A stretch of 59,768 bases of DNA, taken from Bacteroidota bacterium. Lineage in GTDB: Bacteria > Bacteroidota > Bacteroidia > Chitinophagales > Saprospiraceae. The DNA lies in the NCBI GenBank assembly GCA_029567325.1, contig JAKQLF010000083.1:1-59768 (forward strand), written 5' to 3'. Made by a program: the position numbers and the translations under genes. Under the pieces are notes generated by a model that saw only the letters and a program-made list of their open reading frames with translations, was not told the origin of the DNA and did not search any database. Positions 18,071-25,594 of the stretch are shown here, one piece after another (position 1 is the first letter of the stretch; each line of letters begins with the position of its first letter).

Positions 18071-18400
18071 ATTTACTTGTGAAAGCTTGTCTTAAAAAAC
18101 GACAAAGATAATTTTAATGCCAATTCAACGCATTTTTTCTGACTTGGTTTAATATTTTTCAAGTTGCACCTTAACCAGAATTGTTTAGGTTAATTTGAAT
18201 TTTGAACAAAGATTACAATAGACTTTTAAATTGATTCAGATCACATCATTGGTAAATTATACGAGTAGGGAATCTTTTTTTATTTATGCGAAAATGTTAA
18301 AAATGATGATTTTATGGCCTCAAGTTTAAGTTCTTGGAGGATTATCCCTTGCGGTATAGACCTAAGGCCTATCTTCGCCAAAATTTTCTAATACAAGAGG
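18071..18400. other. Divergent intergenic region, FKBP gene / TonB receptor
   Basis: A 330-bp gap with promoter boxes at both ends: TATCTTTG on the minus strand at 18103-18110 and the receptor promoter at 18349-18377. I searched it for the conserved core of a cobalamin riboswitch and saw none. No ORF is supported. Confidence 0.45.
18349..18377 (+). promoter_or_regulatory. Probable promoter of the TonB-dependent receptor with overlapping palindrome
   Basis: TTG at 18349-18351, an 18-nt spacer and TATCTTCG at 18370-18377 fit the Bacteroidota consensus with one mismatch in the -7 box. The imperfect palindrome ATAGACCTAAGGCCTAT (18356-18372) covers the spacer and the edge of the -7 box, so it may be an operator. 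Confidence 0.4.
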
Positions 18401-20269
18401 ATGAAAAAATACAACTTAGTATTCATATTATTTTGTCAGATGGTCATTTTACAAGCTCAAGTTGATACTAGCTTATTAATAGATGCGGTGGAAATAACCA
18501 ACAACAGAATAAGTTTCAATCAAAGAGAGTTGGGCAGATCCGTAAAAATCATTTCAAAACAAGAAATTGCGAGTTTGCCAGTGCAAAGTGTTGCAGAAGC
18601 CTTACAAATGGTTGCTGGTTTTGACGTAAGAAGGAGAGGCCCTAATAATGTACAATCCGATATCAGTGTAAGAGGAGGTAGTTTTGATCAAGTGCTTATT
18701 CTCATCAACGGCGTGCGAATGAATGATGCTCAAACTGGTCATCACACACTTTATATTCCTGTTGACCTTCTTGACATAGAAAGAATAGAAATTGTAAAAG
18801 GTCCTGCTGCAAAATTGTATGGGCAAAATGCCTTCTCGGGCGCTGTAAACATCGTCACAAAAGTGAGTGATGAGGATGGACTTAATGTGGGTATTGCTCA
18901 AGGTAGCTTTAATACCACTTCTCTGAGGGCAGGGGTGACCAAAGTGCTCAATGAGGGTAATTGGAAACAAAATTTGCAGTTCTTCAGAGAAAGCAGTGAT
19001 GGTTATGATTACAATAGAGATTACAAAGTTTTCAATTTGTATTATGATAGTAACCTCAAAGTAGGAAGTAACGGAGAGTTGAAAATCTTTGGTGGCTATA
19101 CTGACAGGAAGTTTGGAGCTAATGGATTCTATGCATTACCTACTTTCAAAGATCAATATGAAGAGGTAGAAACAAGTATCGCGTCCATAAAATACACAAA
19201 TATCAGTGGAAATTGGAGAGTCACACCAGGCTTTTCATGGAGAAGAAATTATGATAATTACCTTTTTGTAAGAAATAACCCACCTGTTTTTCGCAATCGC
19301 ACTTTGGGTAATAGATTAACAGCTGACATCAATGTATCTAATTACAATGCGCTGGGAGTCTTGGGAATAGGATTGGAATATTCAAGAGAGTCTTTAAGAA
19401 GTATAAGACTTGGAGAGGATGATAGAAATTTATTCGGCTTCTTTATTGAGCAAAAAATTTCTTTGATGAATGATCAATTGACCATTGTTCCTGGATTTTA
19501 TATCAATAAGTTTTCTGCTAGAAAAGCAACATTTTTGCCAGGAATAGATATGACTTACTTTCCAGTGAAAAATTTAAAAATATTTGCGAGTGCCAACTAT
19601 GCAAGCAGAATCCCTACGTATACAGATTTATTTTATGTGAGTGCAGCAGAAATAGGTAATCCAAACCTTGAAAGTGAATCCGTAAAAGGATATGAAGTCG
19701 GAACTCAATATTCGCGAAAAGGATTTTCTGGTGGGGTGTCCGCCTACATGAATTTTACCAATGGACTCATCGATTGGACTAAAGTAAATGTGACAGATGC
19801 ACAGTGGGTTGCAAATAATTATGCTGCTACCAGAATATCTGGATTAGAGGTTAATAGCGCACTAGATTTCAAGCAATTATTCAACCTCAAACAAACTGTA
19901 GTATTGGATGTATCAGCTTCCTTTATCGACGCTAAATCCAACGAAAAGGAACAAACTTATGTGACTCGGTATCAATTCAATCATTTAGGTACGCAGTTGA
20001 TCAGTAATTTGAGAATTGGATTTTTGGAAGATAAATTGCTAGCAAGTATAGCCTACCGAAATATTGACAGAGTGAGTTCGGATGTTGACCCTGTGACAAA
20101 TAAGGAATTACTGGATGCTCAATTACTAGATGCATTTTTGGGTTTTAATTACAAGGGCTGGGGAGCAAAAGTGATGGCCAATAACCTTACAAATGCCCAG
20201 TATAAAGAAATTACCAATGTTGTAATGCCTGGAAGATGGTATCAGGTTTCAATAAGCAAAAGATTGTAG
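18401..20269 (+). CDS. TonB-dependent outer membrane receptor
   Basis: 622 aa. After a signal peptide (MKKYNLVFILFCQMVILQAQ) comes a plug domain (about 30-160) with SVAEALQMVAGFDVRRRG, DISVRGGSFDQVLILINGVRMND and RIEIVKGPAAKLYGQNAFSGAVNIVTK, then a beta-barrel with alternating aromatic strands, ending in WYQVSISKRL. The NPNLESESVKGYEVGTQY phrase is typical of BtuB/FecA-like barrels. The size and plug resemble vitamin B12/siderophore-type receptors, but the substrate cannot be read from the sequence. There is no carboxypeptidase-like N-terminal extension, so it is not a SusC-type transporter. Confidence 0.9.
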   Translation: MKKYNLVFILFCQMVILQAQVDTSLLIDAVEITNNRISFNQRELGRSVKIISKQEIASLPVQSVAEALQMVAGFDVRRRGPNNVQSDISVRGGSFDQVLILINGVRMNDAQTGHHTLYIPVDLLDIERIEIVKGPAAKLYGQNAFSGAVNIVTKVSDEDGLNVGIAQGSFNTTSLRAGVTKVLNEGNWKQNLQFFRESSDGYDYNRDYKVFNLYYDSNLKVGSNGELKIFGGYTDRKFGANGFYALPTFKDQYEEVETSIASIKYTNISGNWRVTPGFSWRRNYDNYLFVRNNPPVFRNRTLGNRLTADINVSNYNALGVLGIGLEYSRESLRSIRLGEDDRNLFGFFIEQKISLMNDQLTIVPGFYINKFSARKATFLPGIDMTYFPVKNLKIFASANYASRIPTYTDLFYVSAAEIGNPNLESESVKGYEVGTQYSRKGFSGGVSAYMNFTNGLIDWTKVNVTDAQWVANNYAATRISGLEVNSALDFKQLFNLKQTVVLDVSASFIDAKSNEKEQTYVTRYQFNHLGTQLISNLRIGFLEDKLLASIAYRNIDRVSSDVDPVTNKELLDAQLLDAFLGFNYKGWGAKVMANNLTNAQYKEITNVVMPGRWYQVSISKRL

Positions 20270-20375
20270 GAAATGAGATGGCTCTAATAATGTTGGAGCG
20301 CATGTCATAATAAACCTGTATTACTTTTTATTGTTTGTTGATTTTACAAACGATGATTTTAAAATTAAAAACGAA

Positions 20376-21419
20376 ATGAAATTCAGAAAGTTAGGAAATA
20401 CCGGCATTGATGTAAGTTTGATTTGCTTAGGAACCATGACTTGGGGCGAGCAAAATACAGAAGCTGAGGCACATGAGCAATTGGACTTTGCCATGGATAA
20501 AGGTATCAATTTCATAGACACGGCAGAAATGTATCCTGTACCTGGAAGAGCTGCCACTCAAGGATTGACAGAAACATATATTGGCACGTGGCTAGCGAAA
20601 AATCCAGAAATCAGGAAAGATTTAATCATTGCTTCAAAAGTGACAGGAAAAATACCTTATTTTCAATACATTCACAAAGGCGAAGCTTTGACCAGAAATC
20701 GCATCAATACAGCCATCGAAGGTAATTTAAAACGATTACAAACAGACTATATTGATTTGTACCAACTCCATTTTCCAGATAGGCAAACTAATTTTTTTGG
20801 TAGGAGGGGATATGACACACACGATGCTGCTTGGGAAGATAACTTTCTTGGAACGGTTGAAGGCTTAGATGATTTGGTGAAGGCGGGCAAAATCAGATAT
20901 TGGGGTTTGTCAAATGAAACACCTTGGGGTTTGTTACATTATAGAGATATTGTCAAAGAAACAGGCTTAGCGGGATTGCCTGTTACAGTCCAAAATCCGT
21001 ATAATTTGATCAATAGGTCCTATGAAACGGGACTAGCTGAAATTTCTTGCAGAGAAAACATTGGCTTATTAGCTTATTCGCCGCTTGGTTTTGGTAGGTT
21101 GACAGCAAAATACATCGAGGGAAGTTCCACACCTCAGGATCGTATCAATCAATTTGCTCAAATGGCGAGGTATAATGGCGCAAATGCACTTTTGGCTACA
21201 CAAAAATATTATGACATTGCCATTGCTCATGGTTTATCATTTTCTCAAATGTGCCTTGCATTTATCAACTCAAGAGATTTTTTGACAGCAAATATCATTG
21301 GAGCTACCACGATTGAACAATTGGCAGAAAATATTGATAGTGTTGATTTGGAATTAAGTGTTGAGGTTATTAAGGCCATCAATGAGGTGCACAACCAAAT
21401 TCCTGATCCAGCTGTTTAA
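20376..21419 (+). CDS. Aldo/keto reductase, Tas-like
   Basis: 347 aa from ATG 20376; an upstream in-frame TTG adds 15 residues that do not fit the family. TIM-barrel NADP(H)-dependent oxidoreductase with MKFRKLGNTGIDVSLICLGTMTWG, NFIDTAEMYPVPGR (Asp and Tyr of the catalytic tetrad), LIIASKV (Lys), LYQLHFPDR (His position) and LLAYSPLGFGRLTAKY for cofactor binding, ending with ANIIGATTIEQLAENI. The long insertion and QTNFFGRRGYD segment resemble E. coli Tas. Natural substrate unknown. It starts about 100 bp after the TonB receptor. Confidence 0.9.
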   Translation: MKFRKLGNTGIDVSLICLGTMTWGEQNTEAEAHEQLDFAMDKGINFIDTAEMYPVPGRAATQGLTETYIGTWLAKNPEIRKDLIIASKVTGKIPYFQYIHKGEALTRNRINTAIEGNLKRLQTDYIDLYQLHFPDRQTNFFGRRGYDTHDAAWEDNFLGTVEGLDDLVKAGKIRYWGLSNETPWGLLHYRDIVKETGLAGLPVTVQNPYNLINRSYETGLAEISCRENIGLLAYSPLGFGRLTAKYIEGSSTPQDRINQFAQMARYNGANALLATQKYYDIAIAHGLSFSQMCLAFINSRDFLTANIIGATTIEQLAENIDSVDLELSVEVIKAINEVHNQIPDPAV

Positions 21420-21497
21420 AGCAATTGTTTGTGCTGCTCTTATAAGTTATTCATAAAGAATTATTTATGTATCATTGCTTGTAATGAAAATGTTTGA

Positions 21498-22049
21498 ATG
21501 ACTGAAGTTTATCTTAAAAATATGGTTTGCCCCAGATGTATTATGGCGGTCGAAAGGTTGTTGCAGGACGAACATATCACCTATAAAACTGTGAAACTTG
21601 GGTCTATCATTTGGGATGAATTGCCTTCCCGTATGCAAATAGAAAAATTAGTTTCAGGTTTGCAACAGTTGGGTTTTGAATTATTGGAGGATAAAAACCG
21701 CCAAATCATTGAAAAAGTAAAGGTGTTTTTGATAACCTTGATACAAAATTCAAGCTTATCAGAAAGATTTGTGTTGAGTGACGAAGTTTCAAAACATCTC
21801 AATAAAGAGTATTCCACAATTTCCAAATTATTCTCACAAGTGGAAAGCATTACACTAGAACACTATTTCATCAATCTCAAGATATCAAAAGTCAAAGAAT
21901 TGCTGAAATATGATGAAATGTCTGTTTCAGAAATTGCATTTGAATTGGGCTACAAAAATGTCTCACACCTCAGTAGCCAATTCAAAAAAGAAGTTGGGCT
22001 CAGTCCAGTTGCTTTTAGATTGAATTATCAAAGAATGAAAGAACGTTGA
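21498..22049 (+). CDS. AraC-type regulator with N-terminal HMA-like metal-binding domain
   Basis: 183 aa. Residues 1-70 look like a ferredoxin-fold heavy-metal-associated domain with a CxxC loop (VCPRC, Cys11 and Cys14) and the pattern of HMA strands (TYKTVKLGSIIWDE). Residues of about 95-183 form an AraC double helix-turn-helix (LEHYFINLKISKVKELLKY, SVSEIAFELGYKNVSHLSSQF, KKEVGLSPVAFR). The copper P-type ATPase gene lies 267 bp downstream on the same strand, so a copper-sensing activator of that gene is the natural reading. HMA-AraC proteins of this size occur in other Bacteroidota; the metal specificity is inference. Confidence 0.8.
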   Translation: MTEVYLKNMVCPRCIMAVERLLQDEHITYKTVKLGSIIWDELPSRMQIEKLVSGLQQLGFELLEDKNRQIIEKVKVFLITLIQNSSLSERFVLSDEVSKHLNKEYSTISKLFSQVESITLEHYFINLKISKVKELLKYDEMSVSEIAFELGYKNVSHLSSQFKKEVGLSPVAFRLNYQRMKER

Positions 22050-22148
22050 GCATTCAGTTTTCATCTATCGAAAATAACGGAAGTTGGAAATCGTGAAAAG
22101 ATGATTCCATTTGGTCTATAAATATTTATGATTTTGAAATTCCACCTT

Positions 22149-22212
22149 TCCTTGCTTCTTCAAGAGACTTAGCTCGGATTGAAATCCTACGTGTCCCTGC
22201 TTCTGCAAGGGA
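22149..22212. repeat. Pair of related small hairpins upstream of copA
   Basis: Two 19-nt units, TCCTTGCTTCTTCAAGAGA (22149-22167) and TCCCTGCTTCTGCAAGGGA (22194-22212), match at about 15 positions, are spaced by 45 bp and can each fold into a small stem-loop. A further short self-complementary GGATTGAAATCC (22176-22187) lies between them. Confidence 0.45.
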
Positions 22213-22316
22213 TTGGCCTGCATTTGTTCTCATTGCTGTAATTATAGAACACCTTTCCAGAATTCTATAACTCAAACAATTCCATTAGTTGCACCTTTGC
22301 AATTAAAATTGTTATC

Positions 22317-24521
22317 ATGGATTCAAAAACTATCACGAGAAAACAATTTCCGGTAGGAGGAATGTCGTGCGCGTCTTGTGCCTTGTCTGTTGAAAAAGTT
22401 CTTAAGGCTCAAAGTGGAGTAGTGGATGCTTCTGTAAGTTATGCAGGTAAACAGGCAAAAATTGAGTTTGACCCGCAAACCACCAATCTCCAAAAGCTAA
22501 AAACAGCTGTAGATGGAATTGGATATGAATTAATCACTGTATCTGGAGAAGAAGTGATGGTTGCTTTTGAGAAAAAACAACAGGACAGCTACTTAAAATT
22601 GAAAAGACAATCCATATTGGCATTGATTTTTGCCATGCCGGTGATGTTTATTTCCATGATCTATATGGGGGAAATCTGGGCAAACCCAGCAATGCTTATA
22701 CTTACTTCGGTTGTATTATTTGTATTTGGCAATCATTTCTATCTCAATGCATGGAAACAGGCCAAACATGGGCAGGTCACCATGGATACATTGGTTGCCC
22801 TGAGCAGCGGAGTCGCTTATTTGTTCAGTTTATTTGCAATGATTTTTCCAAATGTCCTCATTCAAAATGGCATTGATGCGCATGTTTATTTTGAGGCAGC
22901 AGCCGTTGTCGTTGCCTTTGTCATGTTTGGTAAATTGCTGGAAGAGAAAGCAAAAGTTGGAACTGGTGATGCCGTTAAAAAATTAATGGGAATGCAGGCA
23001 AAAACGGTACAACTAAAAGCAGGTGATTCATTCCGTGAAATTCGCATCGAGGATGTATTAGAAGGAGATTTCATATACGTACGGAAAGGTGAGAAAATTC
23101 CGGTAGATGGGAAGGCAACCAGCGCTATTTATGTGGATGAACAAATGATCACAGGTGAAGCGGGTATTTCCTCCAAATCAAATGGTGATGTTGTCTACTC
23201 TGGTACCATCAATGCTGGAGAAGCGTTTGTTATAGAAACAACAAAAGTTGGTGACCAAACACTTTTGGCGGGCATCATCAAAATGGTGAAGGAGGCACAA
23301 AACAGTAAACCAACAATACAAAGAACTGTAGATAAAATTGCCGCTGTCTTTGTTCCGGTTGTGATGATTATTGCGTTGATTTCTTTTATGGTTTGGTGGA
23401 TATTTGGTGGAAGTAATGGTTTTGCACAAGGTCTGCATGCCTTTGTTACTGTGTTAGTTATAGCTTGCCCGTGCGCATTGGGTTTGGCAACTCCTACAGC
23501 AATTATGGTTGGAATAGGGAAAGGGGCACAAAATGGTATTTTGGTAAAAAGTGCAGATTGTTTGGAAGTACTTCAACACATAAATACCATCATATTGGAT
23601 AAAACAGGTACCATTACAGAAGGGAGGCCAACTGTTTCGAGCATACTGTGGGAAGGAGATGCCAGTCTCCAAACTGAATCTTTAGAAGTTGTTCTAAAAT
23701 CATTGGAACAGGCTAGCAGTCATCCTCTTGCCTCAGCAATCCTCAGTCATTTAAAACATGTAAATAAAAACATCATTTTCAATCAAGTAACTGAGGAGCC
23801 TGGTATTGGAGTTATAGGCAAATATTTCAAAAAGACTTATTGGGTCGGTAGTCAAAAAATGGCGGACCAAATGGGTGCAATACTTCAGGATAATAAAAAG
23901 GCTTTGGCAGGAGCAAGTTTTGTGATATTTGGTGAAGGAAACACCATACTTTCAACCATCATCATTGAGGATCAAATCAAGTCTGGTGTTCAGGAAGCCA
24001 TTGCTCATCTCAAACGCAAAAAAATTCATCTCATCATGGCTACCGGGGATACTCAATCATCCGCAGAGTACGTTGCCGGACAAGTTGGTATTAGCGAATT
24101 TTATGGAGCAATGTTGCCATCGCAAAAATATGACCTAGTTGTTTCAGAGAAGTCCAAGGGTAACATTGTCGCTATGGTAGGAGATGGCATCAACGACAGC
24201 CAAGCTTTAGCCAAAGCTGATATCAGCATCGCTATGGGACACGGGAGCGATATCGCACTTGATGTAGCTCAAATGGCACTCGTAAAGGGCGACCTGAGAA
24301 AAATCGTAAATGCCATTGACCTAGGTGCAGCAACAACCAAAATTATCAAACAAAATTTGTTCTGGGCATTTATTTACAATGTGATAGGTATTCCGTTGGC
24401 GGCTGGTGTGCTGATTCCATTGTATGGAATCTCCATAAGTCCTATGTTTGCTGGGGCTGCAATGGCTTTGAGTAGTGTGAGCGTTGTGCTCAATAGTTTG
24501 AGATTGAAGACGTCTAAGTAG
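22317..24521 (+). CDS. copA: Copper-exporting P-type ATPase
   Basis: P1B-type ATPase of 734 aa in the inner membrane. One N-terminal HMA domain (VGGMSCASC, Cys18 and Cys21), paired helices, actuator domain with ITGEAG (TGE), the ion-binding CPC in VIACPCALGLATP (about residue 385), phosphorylation motif DKTGTI (about 428), the HP locus SSHPLA, and GDGINDS (about 622). CPC and the helix phrase MALSSVSVVLNSLRLK indicate Cu(I) export. It lies downstream of the HMA-AraC regulator. A CACCTTTGC segment at 22292-22300, close to the ATG, is a possible -7 box. Confidence 0.95.
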   Translation: MDSKTITRKQFPVGGMSCASCALSVEKVLKAQSGVVDASVSYAGKQAKIEFDPQTTNLQKLKTAVDGIGYELITVSGEEVMVAFEKKQQDSYLKLKRQSILALIFAMPVMFISMIYMGEIWANPAMLILTSVVLFVFGNHFYLNAWKQAKHGQVTMDTLVALSSGVAYLFSLFAMIFPNVLIQNGIDAHVYFEAAAVVVAFVMFGKLLEEKAKVGTGDAVKKLMGMQAKTVQLKAGDSFREIRIEDVLEGDFIYVRKGEKIPVDGKATSAIYVDEQMITGEAGISSKSNGDVVYSGTINAGEAFVIETTKVGDQTLLAGIIKMVKEAQNSKPTIQRTVDKIAAVFVPVVMIIALISFMVWWIFGGSNGFAQGLHAFVTVLVIACPCALGLATPTAIMVGIGKGAQNGILVKSADCLEVLQHINTIILDKTGTITEGRPTVSSILWEGDASLQTESLEVVLKSLEQASSHPLASAILSHLKHVNKNIIFNQVTEEPGIGVIGKYFKKTYWVGSQKMADQMGAILQDNKKALAGASFVIFGEGNTILSTIIIEDQIKSGVQEAIAHLKRKKIHLIMATGDTQSSAEYVAGQVGISEFYGAMLPSQKYDLVVSEKSKGNIVAMVGDGINDSQALAKADISIAMGHGSDIALDVAQMALVKGDLRKIVNAIDLGAATTKIIKQNLFWAFIYNVIGIPLAAGVLIPLYGISISPMFAGAAMALSSVSVVLNSLRLKTSK

Positions 24522-24640
24522 CTAACAGCCTTGATTTCAATAGAAAAATTTCACCAATAAAAAAGAAGTTTTGATTTTTTTTAGGGTCTCATACGTCAAA
24601 ATTGCGATATTTATAATCTATACATTCAAAGAGCTGATAT

Positions 24641-25198
24641 ATGACTTTTGATCTACATAAAACACTGCAAGCTTGCAAGGCACAAGAGCCCAAAGCACAG
24701 CAGGTTTTGTATGATCATTATAAAGGCATTTTATTTGGATTGTGTAGAAGGTATCTTACCAATTTTCAAGAAGCAGAAGACGTGTTTGTTACAGGATTCA
24801 CAAAAATTTTCTCCAAACTCGACACATACACCGGAGATGGTAGTTTTGAAGGATGGATGAAGAGAATCATGGTCAATGAAGCCCTTATGGCAATCAGGAG
24901 TAAAAAATTGATTCATGTCGATTTAGAAACGGTACAACCTGCCATGCATATAGAGGAAGACCTGGATGCAGGGATGGACATAGAAATCGTTTTAGAAGCC
25001 ATCAAGGAGCTTCCAGATGGCTACAGAACTGTTTTCAATCTTTATGAAGTTGAAGGATATAAACACAAAGAGATTGCAGAAGAATTGGGAATCAGCATCA
25101 ACACCTCCAAATCACAGCTCATTTTAGCAAAAAAAAGATTGAGAGACATTTTAAAAAAAAAGTTGGAGACAACCACTTATAAAATTGCAGAAAGATGA
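24641..25198 (+). CDS. RNA polymerase sigma factor, ECF subfamily
   Basis: 185 aa sigma-70 family factor with region 2 (ALYDHYKG-like start, RRYLTNFQEAEDVFVTGFTKIFSKLDTY; here QEAEDV is the core-binding block) and region 4 (ELPDGYRTVFNLYEVEGYKHKEIAEELGISINTSKSQL). No region 1 or 3, which defines the ECF group. Its stop overlaps the start of the next gene by 4 bp (ATGA), the usual sigma/anti-sigma arrangement, so its activity is probably controlled by that membrane protein. Target promoters unknown; a T9SS cargo gene follows in the same direction. Confidence 0.92.
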   Translation: MTFDLHKTLQACKAQEPKAQQVLYDHYKGILFGLCRRYLTNFQEAEDVFVTGFTKIFSKLDTYTGDGSFEGWMKRIMVNEALMAIRSKKLIHVDLETVQPAMHIEEDLDAGMDIEIVLEAIKELPDGYRTVFNLYEVEGYKHKEIAEELGISINTSKSQLILAKKRLRDILKKKLETTTYKIAER

Positions 25199-25530
25199 AT
25201 TTACAAGACAGACTCCGAAATCATAAAGAATTGCCTTCACAAAGGGCTTGGTTAAACATTCAGAAAAATCTTGAAGGTCAAAAAAAAAGTAGGCCTCAAG
25301 TTAGTTTCTTGACTTTGTCCATGATGATGAAGATTGCGGCCATATTTGTGATCGGCTTTATTGGTCTTTTCAGCATGAATAGCATGTTTAGAGATCACAA
25401 TTCTGATTTATTTGCTTCCAACAATAATGCTCCGATTAAAATGGAAGAATTGGGAAATATCACAGAACCATACTTTACGATTGAGCACATTGAGGGGCTA
25501 AAAAAAGCTTATACTTCTATTTCAAAATAA
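25195..25530 (+). CDS. Single-pass membrane protein, candidate anti-sigma partner
   Basis: 111 aa, no family recognised. A basic cytoplasmic N-terminus (about 1-45, with RAWLNIQKNLEGQKK) is followed by one transmembrane helix (MMKIAAIFVIGFIGLFSM, about 48-66) and a polar outer part. The gene overlaps the sigma-factor gene by 4 bp, and the topology (cytoplasmic N-terminal segment, one helix, outer domain) fits a short anti-sigma factor, but no zinc-binding HxxxCxxC motif is present and the cytoplasmic part is shorter than usual. Assignment rests on context. Confidence 0.6.
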   Translation: MNLQDRLRNHKELPSQRAWLNIQKNLEGQKKSRPQVSFLTLSMMMKIAAIFVIGFIGLFSMNSMFRDHNSDLFASNNNAPIKMEELGNITEPYFTIEHIEGLKKAYTSISK

Positions 25531-25594
25531 GCAACGTTATTGGTCTTTTTTTGATAGATTTGCGATTCAGCTATCTAAAAACTGGTTAAATCGT

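Noticed and set aside
18071-18400. Possible cobalamin riboswitch before the BtuB-like receptor
   Set aside because: No B12-box core or paired elements of the riboswitch were found.
22141-22230. Possible CRISPR remnant upstream of copA (GGATTGAAATCC recalls repeat ends)
   Set aside because: No regularly spaced identical repeats and no cas genes; only two imperfect hairpins 45 bp apart.
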